From the NCBI GenBank assembly GCA_963965975.1, contig OZ014412.1, forward strand, positions 6,698,501 through 6,762,500: DNA of 64,000 nt, given 5' to 3'. This document shows positions 25,732-38,900 of this stretch, piece after piece (positions within the stretch are counted from its first letter, which is position 1; the number at the start of each line of letters is the position of its first letter). The stretch is from Xestospongia bergquistia. Lineage: Eukaryota; Porifera; Demospongiae; Haplosclerida; Petrosiidae. The notes under the pieces are model-generated. The model was given only the letters and a program-made list of their open reading frames with translations, made no database searches and had not been told where the DNA came from. A program made the position numbers and the translations under genes.

Positions 25732-26567
25732 ATGCTGTCGTATCTTGTTATTTGCTCCCTACTTCATCTCTCTGTTGGTACTAACAGCAGTAATGAAGAT
25801 AAAATTCCTCTCCACTTTGCATATATTACCACAAAGACTGGAGACTTCCTTGCTAGTGGAGGCATACCAATTGTTGATTGGTCATTGGAGATGATCAATG
25901 AACGAGACGACATTTTGCAGAATTATACACTAAATTATACGGATATATTGGATTCAAAAGTAAGTACAGAATAAGAATAGTTTTATGGAATATATAATTT
26001 TAAGTGTCTGCGTATGTGCACATGCACACATTATTTCTCTACCTTGTTTATTTCCTTTTTTGGCAATAATTCCCATATTCTTTCATTATCTTTTTATTAT
26101 ACATTGCTACCTCTACCTCAATGCAATCTCTTTCATACAGTGTGATCATACTGCATCTTTAAATGCTTTCTTTGAACTATTTTGGCAAAGTAACACAACT
26201 TATGTGACATTACTAGGATGTGGTTGCTCACAAGCAACTATCCCTGTAGCAGAAACCAGCCATTACTGGAATATACCACAAGTAAAATCTGACTTCGTGT
26301 GTATACTTAATAATCTCTCTCCCTCTTTTTTTCTCTCAGATTGCTTTTGCAGCAGCTGCAAGCATTTTGAATGATCGTCAACGATTCAGAAGCTTTTTTC
26401 GAGTAGTTCCCTCTTTCTATTATATTCCAGCATCTATGGCTCAGTTAATGAGACAATTTAATTGGAAAAAGTTGACTATTATCACTCAGGAAGAGACCCT
26501 GTTTCAAGCAGTGAGTACTACAATGATTTCATGCTAGTTCTCACTAATTTGTAATTAAAGACTAGTA

Positions 26568-26610
<43 letters not shown>

Positions 26611-29600
26611 TTCCATCTTAGATTACCAATGGTCTCAAAATCATTTTTCAGTCAGAGAATTGGTTACTAGATACATCTGTGACATTTAAAACAAGAGTTG
26701 ATCCCTTTCCATATGATGCTGTATTTAACAATGTAAGTAATTATTTAATTGGTAGTACATACTGTTAATTAAACAACTTCATATGTTTATAATTGTTATT
26801 TAATTTAATAATAATTATCTTCTTGTCTTAGATAATCACAGGAAAGTATAGGATTATTTACATCAATACATATGATATATATGCTGTCAACATTTTGTGC
26901 GAAGTGAGTAACATACTACACAGTGTGGTTGGATGGATGGATAGATGACACAAGCTGACACTCTTGACTATAGTAATGGAAACAATTTTGTCTTAATCAT
27001 CACTAATATAAAGATCAAGTGGATGACTCAATATATTACATTAACATTACTCAATTAGAAATATAAACACATTTTCCTTTGCTACTACAGGCTTACCACA
27101 GAAACATGTATGCTCCTACCTATGTCTGGATATTACCAATGTGGTTTAATGTAGGCTGGTGGAATAATACAGTTTACTCATCCTGTACAACAGAGAATAT
27201 GATGACAGTTGTTAATGGCACTTTAGGTACTGTACCTCATGGACTCTTTCTTATGGATAACAAAACAAGAAAAGCTATCTCTGGGCTGGTAAGAAATATT
27301 TAGTTATATGATTAGAATTAGTATAAGTTTTTTATTAAAACACAGTGTTCTGAGTTGGGATTTTAGATGATGCATTTTAAAATATATGAACAATGAGAAT
27401 AACTATAAGCAATGTTCTTATTTTGAGGGATGATGATATTGCCATATAAAGTGCTCTCTTGTTGGTGTTCTTTGTAATATATATATATATAAATTAGTAA
27501 TTTTTGATAGCATATTTATGTGACTACTTATATAGACTGTAGCACAAGTCACAAGTGCAAACTGAATTACTGTTTTTGATATATGAACAATCCATGACAT
27601 TTAAGATTAGATATTTCAGCACCCAGAATTCTGGCAAAACAAGTGACAGTTAATTTCAGCTATAGATAAAGCCTTTGCTTGACTCATAATCTCTGGTTTA
27701 CATAATACAACATTATAAGTCCAGTTAGATCTTATCGGTATTGATTGATTACCATTTCCTTAAAATTACTACATAGTTGTGTCATTATGTCATGACTGTC
27801 ATACATGCATGCCCTTTTAGAGAAGTCATATTATTTAAGTGTAACTATTATGTAGTTCCATAGTGATATTAGTAATCAAAATAGGATATTTTTATGCTAC
27901 ATTTCAACTTTCTGTAACCACTAACTCATTACTCCAATCTTCCTTTACCTCCTCTTCTGTCATCTCTCCACTCCAATCTTTCAGCATTGGCTCCCTCATT
28001 TATGTCTTTATTCCAATCCTCATCCTAACAAATACAGCACTTTTTCTAAGCTAGATAATGTCTATGATAACTCTTTGTTTGTTCATTGTCCTGATCTTAT
28101 CTGGATTGTGTAATCTTGTTTGTCTCCTGAAATTTCAAATGTTGATTAGTACTCAGAGACTAGTTTAATTTCAACATTATTGTAACCATCATGTTGGTAG
28201 TATCATTATCTAAATTAGATCACATTTAGAGAAATTGTTTGTTTATTGGCCTACCAACTATGAAGTTCCATAGTAATCAGTAGTCAAGAATGGCATAGTT
28301 GTTATACTTTCTTTTTTCATATACTTTGGGAATGCATGCAACCTAATTGACTATGAACTGGCAGTGATGTAGGCCTGGCTTAATAGGTTCCAACATTTAT
28401 TAGTCTATACCTCCTACTATATTATATCTAGAAAGGATATCATTCCTACTAATACAACTCATTATGGGCACTGAGATAGTTATTTATTTCTGTAATACAT
28501 GTATGTTTGATATTCATGAATATGAATTATTTCTGTATGTTAGGCATTATACCCTTAAAGAAGGCAAATTCCTTTAATTGATGTCTAATTTCTCTTTGGT
28601 CATCTCTCACTGTCATTAACATTATTGATAATAATATCTCATTCCCTGCAGACACCACAGCAGTTTTTAGACAATTATACTGCTCTACTTGAAGATGAAC
28701 GATACAAATCTCAAAATTTAACTAGAGTAAATGCTATAGGAATGGTCCATGAGGGAATATGGTCATTAGCTATTGGACTTGACAATGCAGTGAAACGGAT
28801 AGCTATGGGAAATGACAGTGGATGTGAGGTGTTACCAGGAGAGTTGGTACCTTTAGAGGAGTTTGATTATACTAATGAAAAAGTGGGCTGTATTCTGAGA
28901 CAAGGTTTTGCTGAAGTTAATTTTCTTGGAATTACTGTGAGTTGCCCTGTTTTCCCTTGTATGTTAAACAAGGAGTAGATTTTCAAATTATATATTTATT
29001 GTAAAATCATTCATAGCTTGTTATACTAATTATTGTCTTAAGAGTTTATATGTCATGTTCTGTGATTACATTTGATACTATAACACATATTTTCTTTAAT
29101 ATTAGGGACCAGTTTATTTTAATGCAAATGGAGGTCGTCCTGACAATATTCATGATGTCAAACAGTATAGAATATCTGGTGGTAAGTATATAACAAGAAC
29201 TAGTAAAATGTTAAAATGTTAAATTCATTCTTTTGTAGACACAATCAATCCTGATACAATAGCTTATATAACCATTGGTACTGAAAAGAGTATTTTCACT
29301 TTCAAAATGAGTGAATCTAATGCACGGATTTGGAAAGGTAATATCATGATAACATTGGTGGCAGATGATACTTGAATACTTGATATTTCATGTCTGAATT
29401 TCTGGTAATAAGACCAGCTTTGATGACTTCGGTGTGGTATTATAGCATAAAAGATTAAAGTACCTTGGGATATATCGACTACTAATAACTACATTGATTT
29501 CAATTTTTAAAATGTTTTTATAACAAATGTCAATGTTCACATGTGATCTCAATAAGATGACAAACAAGGATGTAGTCAAGAGACTATAGACATAATTTTG

Positions 29601-32093
29601 TAAAATGGTATATCTGTAAAAGTTAATTTGTTTATTAACCAGTATGTGTTTATAGAAGATGCATGTATGTAGCAAATTATTTGATACAATATGAAAGTAA
29701 ATATCATAATGTTTTCATTCCATACTATCAAAGTTACTAAATCTGTTAGTACATTAGAAATAAAAACAATATGTTCACTTACTGTTTGCATCAAATAATT
29801 TGCTACATACATCCATCCTTTATAAACATATATTGGTCAAATCAATAAATTAATTTTTACAGTTATAAATATTGGAGATAACAAACTTAATTTTTTTAGA
29901 ATTATATATAGGATGTTTTTAATAACTACTTTATGTTTATGTCTGAATATGTATTTTAATAGCACATGAACACTATTATCATCTCTGCTATTACACTGCT
30001 TTAATACACATAATTATCAAATGTACTATATAACCCACATAATATTACTATTATGTCACTAGATGGTACTCCTCCTTATGATGGTTATGAAGTGGACACT
30101 ATACACCAGAATCATCTAGCATTAATTATAATTTATGATATTGTAGCATTTGTTGGTCTCATCTTTGTAGCAGTATGTCTTGTGTTTAATATTGTCTTCA
30201 GAAATAAAAAGTCAGTAACTAGATATTGTACATCTTAGTTTGATTCTATCTCCCTTACATCTCCCTCTAATAGAGTTGTCAAACTTTCCAGTCCTAATTT
30301 GAATTATCTCATAATTGTGGGGGCTGCTATCATGTACATATGTGTCTATTTCTATGTACACTCCTCAACAATAATGGATGTACAGACTGCTTTCTGTAAT
30401 GTAAGATTATCACATAATGATCATTAATTGTTACTTCTAGATTTTTTCTATAATAAATTATTGTATTCTTTTACCTTCAAATTACTAATCCATTCTTAAT
30501 TTTCACATAGATCCAATTCTGGTTGTTCTTTTTAGGATACTCTGTCTGTTTTGCTGTCATTCTTTCCAAAACATGGAGAGTCTATTATATCTTTTCCAAT
30601 CCCACACCTAAAAAGAAGGTCAGATATTAAGTTACAAAATGATAATTCATTCTCTCTCTCACAAACACGCACATCCAAAACCTAAGAAGAAGGTTAATCA
30701 CTTAGTTATATAATTGTATCTTAGTCATCTTTCCTTCTTCCTCTCTCACACATACAGGCTCTAAAAGATTGGGTTTTATTTGTTCAAGTGTTAGTTACAG
30801 TATCTATTGATATGATTATTATTATCATTGGATCTGCCATTCCTCAGTCACGACTGATAGCCACCAGAATAAGAGACCTCAACATCCAGAAGCTACAACA
30901 GTAAGCTAATTTTATCTATCCTCGCAAAATGCTAATGATGATTGTGTCTGTCATGTAGCAGAAAAGTTTTTCTATACAAGAGTTTCTCAAAATTATATAA
31001 CAGATTTATAAATTAAGTTGGCAGATTTGCTTACATTATTATTATAGATAGTTGGTCAATCAAGACATTAGTTTGTTTAATTTTCGGTTGTATAAAAAAA
31101 AACAAAGTTAATATCCAGAATATAACATCAGCTAGGAAATAGTAGTACTTACTTCAGAACATGTATACTTCAGAACATGTATGTTATTTGTAATTTGCCA
31201 ACTTAAGTGTTTAGAAGGATCATTGCCAACAATTCCCATTTGATAAGTTTTTATGTTTATGCTATTTATTTTTCAATACCTTATCTAGGATGAAGGTATT
31301 TTTGAAAAAAACTTCATCTATGTGTGTGCTCAGAGTGGATCACAAATTTGGCTAGCAGTCTCCTTTTCATACAAAGCATTGTTACAACTAGTAGCAATAT
31401 TTATGGCATTTCATATTCGTCGTGTTAAAGTTAAAGCTCTCAATGACTCAAAGGAAATAGCTGTCATTATCTACATCAACAGTATTATACTTGCATTGTT
31501 AGCAGTGACACAGTTTGCACTTGAAAATTACCATGATGTGTATGCTGCCATGTTTGGACTAGCTTTACTGGTAGATGCAACTCTGTTCTTAGGACTCACG
31601 TTCATTCCAAAAGTAAGCGTCATTTCCATTCTAATTTCAATTTAGTGCCATTTTCAAAACAAGACTTTAATTAAAAATTTCATTTTCAAATCTATTAATT
31701 TTATTTTAAGCTGACTCAACAGCTTCTCTTCTTACAGAGTCTATAGAGACTATATAAACAAGCCATAATTTCATTTTTCTGATTATATATTGACAGATGG
31801 TTAGTTTATATCAAGACCCAACTGGAGAAAAAGTCCTCACTAGCCATTCTTTCACTTCTTCCTTTCCAACAAAAAATACCACTGCTAGTGAGTCACCTGA
31901 GGAGACTATCAGTGGTCTACAAGCTAGAATAAAAGAACTGGAGTCTATGCTCTCCACTAAAGAGGTATATGTATGAAATCATTACAATATCATACACTAT
32001 AGCTAAGAGCTGCATTTATACATATATAAATGCTGTTTATTATATTATAATAATCTTATCATCTCAAATATATAGCTGGAGTCTGCATCTTAA
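25732..32093 (+). CDS. GABA-B-like receptor copy D, 16 exons, 1-base deletion in exon 13
   Basis: Exons: 25732-25959, 26141-26281, 26340-26510, 26622-26732, 26832-26903, 27091-27288, 28652-28936, 29106-29181, 29239-29337, 30063-30210, 30274-30400, 30511-30618, 30758-30900, 31289-31612, 31797-31964, 32076-32093. Intact through TM4 and nearly the same protein as C (GCSQATIPVAE, HEGIWSLAIGLDNA). Exon 13 is 143 nt against 144 elsewhere: AGAGACCTCAAC replaces AGAGATACTCAAC near 30876. Downstream, the frame meets TAG at 31353, before TM5, so TM5-TM7 and the tail would be lost. The exons after it keep an open correct frame, which fits either a recent inactivation or a sequencing error. Exon 12 begins IQFW, where other copies have IRFW. 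An in-frame ATG at 25702 is an alternative start. Confidence 0.85.
26569..26608. repeat. (CT)n microsatellite before the intron 3 acceptor of D
   Basis: About 20 CT units, ending just before CCTTTCCATCTTAG of exon 4; a shorter version of the tract in C. Confidence 0.95.
27756..27897. repeat. Single copy of the 160-bp intron-6 module, copy D
   Basis: CTTAAAATTACTACATAGTT through TTAGTAATCAAAATAGGATA; one unit only, directly 5' of the LINE remnant. C has 3.8 units here. Confidence 0.75.
27905..28225 (+). mobile_element. LINE relic fragment in intron 6 of D
   Basis: Matches the first ~320 bp of the LINE relic of C (ACTCATTACTCCAATCTTCC, then TTCATTGTCCTGATCTTAT, then ATGTTGGTAGTATCATT) but lacks the downstream part with GDFN and SDH. 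The right break falls in the segment equivalent to the GGG..YIK region. Confidence 0.6.
29615..29861. repeat. Foldback (MITE-like) element in intron 9 of D
   Basis: Arms GCATGTATGTAGCAAATTAT and ATAATTTGCTACATACATCC in inverted orientation, with outer TGTAAAAGTTAATTTG and AATTAATTTTTACA. Orthologous position to the element of C. Frames on the minus strand across it are not genes. Confidence 0.85.
30673..30757. repeat. Extra exon-12 tail and intron 12 segment in copy D
   Basis: After the true end of exon 12 (30618), a second copy of its last codons and donor appears (ATCCAAAACCTAAGAAGAAG then GTTAATCACTTAG), followed by an intron 12 resembling that of A (CTTTCCTTCTTCCTCTCTCA) rather than of B or C. 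It provides a decoy donor at 30693. Confidence 0.75.
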
Positions 32094-33249
32094 ACTGAGA
32101 ATAAAAGACTGATGTAATACTTATTTGTTGTACATATGTCTTTTTCAATAATATGTATATCAGTTATGTATTGAGTAATTATGTAATTATTATGTAACAT
32201 GTGACTTTATAGATTGAACAAAACTCATTTCATGAAAACAACATTAATAATCAATCGTTTTGTTTTATTATTGTTTAAACATACTATATGTAGTTTTGTT
32301 TATCAAACATGTCATTGGTCTATTAATAAAATTAAAATAGATGATATATCACACAATGAAACACTAACCAACTACTGTCTCTATCAATATCACAAGTTTA
32401 CACTTTACTTGAGTACTGGGAACATATAATATATATAATTTAATTATGGTCATTCACTGATTACAAAATCTCTTTTTGCAGCAAAAATCATACAAATTTA
32501 CCTTCTATGTATTATTATCTCAAATAGTTCAATTTAGTTACATTCTTAATGTCTATCGTGTACTCTACTGCAATATTCTACATAAAGCCAGTACTTGAGC
32601 TCAGAATGTAACTAACAGAGGACAAAGTAATTAGTACAGATATACTGTCTCATTATTTACCTGACTACCCCCTTTTTTATTTCATTATTGATACTCACAG
32701 CATTAATAATAACCAGTTTCCTCTCCACTTTGTATATATGACCACAAGTACTGGAGACTTCACTTTGGAGACACTATCATTAGTTATATGAATTGCAATT
32801 TACTTGTGAAGAACCTATTAGTAAAAAAATGGGTAAAAATAGGTTGTCTCAACTATATATTATACAATGACTATATTTATATAGAATATTATACAAGTAG
32901 ATTATCTACTTGTAGATACCATTTACAAGTCACTACAGGTGAACTTAAGAAATTGGTGGAGGGATTGTCAGGATTATTGCTAACTTAGCTTTAAAACTTT
33001 GGAAGTTGGCAAAAACTATGAAACTGCTCAAAGACGTTTTCACACAACAGAATGCATAAGCTTTCCTGCGATCAATTTATTAGTTTTCTTATTTTCTCTA
33101 TTCTAGTAATTTTGTTATTAATTTTATTTATAATATTAAATAGGTTGCAGGGGTTAAAAATTATGCATAGTCATGTGATTCAGGAAGCTTTATCAATTTG
33201 TATAGGAATAACGTAGCTAGACTGCTCATTAGTCTATTAGCAATAAGTC
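32094..33249. other. Intergenic region D-E
   Basis: The 3' flank of D resembles that of A and B up to about 32350. A relic of exon 1 lies at 32689-32763. Near 33149 GCAGGGGTTAAAAATT, and in F near 39870 CGAGGGTTAATAATT, may be diverged forms of the shared motif. Confidence 0.55.
32689..32763 (+). pseudogene. Isolated relic of receptor exon 1
   Basis: ATTGATACTCACAGCATTAA and then CCTCTCCACTTTG and ACTGGAGACTTCA match the exon 1 core (GTHSSN.., PLHFAYITTKTGDF). The reading THSINNNQFPLHFVYMTTST is still open, but the signal peptide sequence before it and the IPIVD region after it are unrecognisable, and no other exon follows before E. Confidence 0.7.
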
Positions 33250-34329
33250 ATGTTGTTATCTTATCTCGTTATTGTCTTGCTCTGCTCCCTGCTCCATCTC
33301 TTAGTCGGTACTCACATAAGTAATGAAGATAAAATTCCTCTCCACTTTGCATACATTACCACAAAGACTGGAGACTTCATTGCTAGTAGAGGTATACCAA
33401 TTGTTGATTTGGCACTGAAAATGATCAATGAAAGAAACGACATTTTGCAGAATTATACTTTAAACTATATGGACGTATTAGATTCTGGAGTAAGTGAATT
33501 AATAATATTAATCCAAGTAACTATTGCATCTACCTGTAGCTGATAAGTCATGATATATGTATATATATATAGTCAAAGCAATGACATTAGATGTTATACA
33601 AAAAGTATACATTCCTATAAAGCACTTTTCTATTTAGTTTCTGTCAGCATTGGAGCAATATAAGTAAAACCAGAATACTCTAGCTCTCTATAATATATGT
33701 TATAAATAACTGCTATTCTTAACTTACACAGTGCAATCAAACAATGTCTTTGGATGTATACTTTAAACTATTTCAAGGTAATATAACTTACGTGACATTG
33801 CTAGGTTGTGGCTGTTCCCTAGCAACTATCCCAGTGGCAGAAATCAGTCATTACTGGAACATACCACAGGTAAAAAGATAGCTAAATGTATATCTTAACA
33901 TTTGACATGCATAACAACACTGTGCGAAAAATTTTGTGATTTAAGTATATTTATGTATGCATGTCACCATTCTTCAAATTAGTCCTATCATAAAGAAAAC
34001 CTATGATATTAATAGTACTATATTTCACATAGCAGTATAATACTTGCTGACTTATATCACAGTCTCCAGATACATAATCATAATGTACTATTAATCAGAC
34101 AATATAAGAAACAGACTAATACAGCTTTAGCAAGAAGTATTAATTTTAAATGAGTATAAGAAGTCAACCTCAAACTCATATCTATGTCGACTTGAGTCAT
34201 TTCACAGAGAATATACATGTGAAAGACAGAAAAGAGTTTAATGATTAATTAAGTTATTTATACATTATAACAGCACTGAAGAAACTCCATCCTATAATAT
34301 GATTTCATTTGGTTTAAACACAGCTTAAT

Positions 34330-34360
<31 letters not shown>

Positions 34361-35941
34361 GGGCTAGATTACTTATGCAGCAGCTTCTACTGATCTAAAT
34401 GATCGTCAACGTTTTAGAAACTTTTTTAGAGTAGTTCCTTCTTTTGATTACATTCCACAATCACTAGTACAGTTAATGAGACAATTTAAGTGGAAAAGGA
34501 TGGCCATTATCACACAAGAGGAGAACGTGTTTGAAGATGTAAGTATTAATTTACAATCAGTTTATTCTGTCCATCATTAGTCCTGATTAATGTTTGTTTT
34601 GTTTAAATAAATGTTTTTTTATTTACTTAGGTAACCTTTACTTTAGAAGATAAGTTTCATTTAGAAAATTGGTCACTAGATTCGACAAGTAGCTTTAAAA
34701 CAAATTTTGATCTCTTTCCATATAATTCAATATTTGACAAAGTGAGAGAATCAATTAATTTTTTATTTACTACTTATTAGCGATAAAAAGCTGTGGACTC
34801 TCTATCTACATTGCTTTCTCATTGTCTGTCTATTTCTTATTATAGGTAAAGTCAGAAGACTATAGGATTATATACGTGAATACATATTCTAAATATGCTT
34901 ACTACATTCTATGTGAAGTGAGTAACATGCATACTAGACTATACAATGGAGGGATAGGTTGAAAGATTTATAAATGGATGGATGGATAAGATGATAAATA
35001 ATTGTATGGATAGATCGATGTATGGAGTAATACAATGTTATATTTACTTATACCACAAATGGCAAGCTAATTAAGACAAAATTCTTTTTAGCTTAAGCTC
35101 ATTTCATGTAGCATGCATTGAACATTGATAATGCATAACTCCTACTACTACAGGCTTACTACAGAAAAATGTATGCACCTACTTACGTCTGGATCTTACC
35201 AATGTGGTATAATGTTAATTGGTGGAATGATGTTAAACCAGCTAACATATCCTGTACAAAGCAAGTTATGGCAACAGTTCTTAACGGTACAATAGGGATT
35301 ATCCCTAGTGGGTACTATGTTGCGCTCAACACATCGAAGGTGTCTTTCTCTGGACTGGTAAGATATGTAATATTGTTTGTATGGAGTGTTATTTTGTATA
35401 AGTGATGTCTGACAAGCAAATGGCATGGGAATCTTGCATATAAGAACGCATTGAAATAATTAATTAAGAGTTCATTAACAAAAAGTTTTACCTTGAAATA
35501 ATAGTAGTCTAATGTAACAAAGTCACTAGATATCATTATTTTAAGATGAATGCCTGTATTGACTTTTAGTTATACTATCATTCCTGTAGACACCACAGCA
35601 GTTTTCAGACAGATATGCTGCTCTACTACTGAAACAACAATATCAAAATTTAACTAAGTCCACTTTTGTAGGAGTTACCTTTGATACAGTATGGTCTATG
35701 GCTATTGGACTTGACAATGCAGTAAAACGGATAGCTACTGGAAATGACAGTGGATGTGAGGAGTTACCAGGAGAATTGGTACCTTTAGAGGAGTTTGATT
35801 ATACTAATGAAAAAGTGGGATGTATTCTGAGACAAGGTTTTGCTGAAGTAAATTTTCTTGGAATTACTGTGAGTTTCCCACCTGCCACACTGTGAATGCC
35901 AGGCAGTCCTACAATTGCTTTTGACCCATGTATGTGTGTAC

Positions 35942-35978
<37 letters not shown>

Positions 35979-38900
35979 TAAATACATATGTAAGTTTGTA
36001 TGTTCATTTCCAGAATAACAATAAAATTGACCTACAAAAAGTAACCAAGATAGCATCCAATCAATATTATTACTGCATTGAAGCTTCTGAATTCCGTTTC
36101 TTGAGAAAATGTCTTATTAAGTAGTTCCATAGCTTCTGCCAAATTTCCAGTCTTCACAGTTAACAATAATCCAATCCTTTATAGCAGCATACCTTCAAAA
36201 TAATCTTAGGACAATATTACAAATATGTAAACATAAAGAATATTATTGTACATGCATTGAACTAGGAGGTCTATAGATACATTACTGAGGTGTGTATATG
36301 TCACTTTAGAAACTAATAAATCACAATTACTTTTAAATGGATAATTGAAAGTATATCAAATTGACATTATTGAGTAGTACTCTTCTTCATTGTATAGGGT
36401 AATATTTTATTTGATGCAACAGGAAGCCGTCCTAGCAATGTTTATCATGTCAAACAATACAGAAAATGTAAAAGTAAGTGTCTATGACATAAATTGCTTA
36501 CTGACCCTATAATATTGACTTCATTCTCATACTTTATAGACAATATTGTATCCCTTTGTCAAGAGACAATAGCTAAAATAACTATTCTTACTAATGGAAC
36601 TAGTACTTTTGATTTTGAAACAGATGAATCTAATTCACGGATTTGGATAGGTACATATTTTATCTTTTCATAGTTATATGTACTTTGAGCACCTTATAAT
36701 GCCATCTTATTAATAAAGATGGTTTGTTCTTAATAAGGTTAAATCCTAATAGAAGACATGCCTTCACATAAAATACCATCTACATATGTATAGTATATGT
36801 ACTGGCAACTTTTTCCCCCTTAGTATCACTATAGTTTATCCCCATAGGTGGTAGTCCTCCTAATGATGGTTCCCCAATAATAATGGAGAATATACGAAAG
36901 AATCATCTAGCTTTGACTGTCATTTATGATATTATATCATTAGTTGGTCTCTTCTTTGTAGCAGTATGTCTTGTATTTAATATTGTCTTTAGAAATAAAA
37001 AGTCAGTGACTGGATCTTGTATATCTGAACTTGATTCTCTCACCCTCCTTCACTTTACAGAGCCATCAAACTTTCCAGTCCTAATCTGAATTATCTCATA
37101 ATTGTAGGGACTGTTCTCATGTACTTATGTATCTATCTATATGTACATCGGTCAACAGTAAAAGATTTAGAGACTGTTTTCTGCAATGTAAGATGCAGTG
37201 ACACTTCAAAACCACCATGTATGTTTCAATTCATAAAAAAAGATAGATGAGCATGTTTCCAAAATCACTTATATTAGTAAAAATTGAATTTATTAAAGGT
37301 AGAAGATAGATGTAAGTAATTAGCCCTTTAACCGTAAATCGCTAGATGCAGTAAGCAAACTTCAGTGTGGGCATAATCATGTTTAGAGAAATTAGCTATG
37401 TACACTTTAGTAGTTGTTTTGTGTACTTATAATTGACCTAGTATCACACACCTACAGATTCGATTTTTTTTGTTCTCTTTGGGATATACTCTTTGTTTTG
37501 CTGTCATTCTTTCTAAAACATGGAGAGTTTATTACATCTTTTATAATCCAACTACTCAAAAGAAGGTTTGTTGCTTAAATTAGTTAAAAGTGCATATAAA
37601 TTCTAAAAAATCATGAAATGTATGGATAACACAGGAATACCAATTCACATAGAAGCCACTCAGTAGAGTCTGACTAAACATGAATAAGGTCTTAGGTTGT
37701 GGCTACCATGTATATGGATTTACCTAATATGGTCTTGTTTCTGAAGAACAATGTGCCATATACCAATATTGGCAGTGATATTGCTTGCCTGATAGTAATA
37801 TAATACTTTACAATCTCTTTCTCTATTTCAGGCATTAAAAGATTGGGTTTTATTTGTTCAAGTGTTAATTATAGTATCTATTGATTTGATTATTATTGTC
37901 ATTGGATCTGCCATTCCTCAGTCACAATTGATAGCTACCAAAATAAAAGATATTCAAAATCCAGATGATATAACGGTAAACTAAATTTTTTGTCCTCAAA
38001 ATGATTGTGTCTGTCATGTAACAGAAAGAATTTCTATGCAAGAGTCTCTTAAAATTACATACCAGATTTTTAGATAAGCTGTCAAATATGTTCATATTAT
38101 TACTAGATAGTCAGTTAATTGGCACATCAATTTTTTAAACACATACGCACATACACAGTCACTGAAAAATTAATTTTGTTTGTCCAGTGTTAGTTATGGT
38201 GGCCATTGAATTTATTATTATCATTGGATTTGCTATTTTTCAGTCATGACTTATAGGTACAAAAAAAAACCAGACATTTACAATCCACAGATTACAACAG
38301 CACGTGCCCTGTTTGTAGTTGTTCAACTAAGATACACTATTAAAAGATGCATTGTTAATAGCCAAACACTTGTCCTAATGAGTGTTGCAATGCTTATAAG
38401 TTCCTCCTTCCTAGTACTGTTTGTCCATCATGTAACATACCTATTATGTATTTTAGATGCCACTTGTATATTTGTTTTTCAATACTTTATCTAGGATGAA
38501 GGTATTTTAAATAAAAACTTCATCTATGTGTGTGCTCAGACTGGATCACAAATTTGGCTAGCAGTCTCCTTTTCATACAAAGCATTGTTACAACTAGTAG
38601 CAATATTTTTGGCATTTCATATTCGTCGTGTTAAAATTAAAGCTCTCAATGACTCAAAGGAAATAGCTGCCATTATTTACATCAACAGTATTATACTTGC
38701 ATTGTTAGTACTAACACAATTCACACTTCAATATTATCAAGATATCTATTCTGCCATGTTTGGACTGGCTTTACTGGTAGATGCAACTATGTTCATAGGA
38801 TTCACATTTATTCCAAAAGTAAGTCAAAATTATTACTAATGCCAGAGTTAATATGTATAAAGAAAGTATATTTCTTTATTTTCTTCTAAATTAATCTCTC

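Noticed and set aside
29388-29812. Overlapping minus-strand open frames in intron 9 of D
   Set aside because: They run over the foldback element and AT-rich intron sequence; no conserved counterpart in C.
35196-35536. Minus-strand open frames opposite exon 6 of E (and the like in G and H)
   Set aside because: They are shadows of a conserved plus-strand exon with good splice sites.
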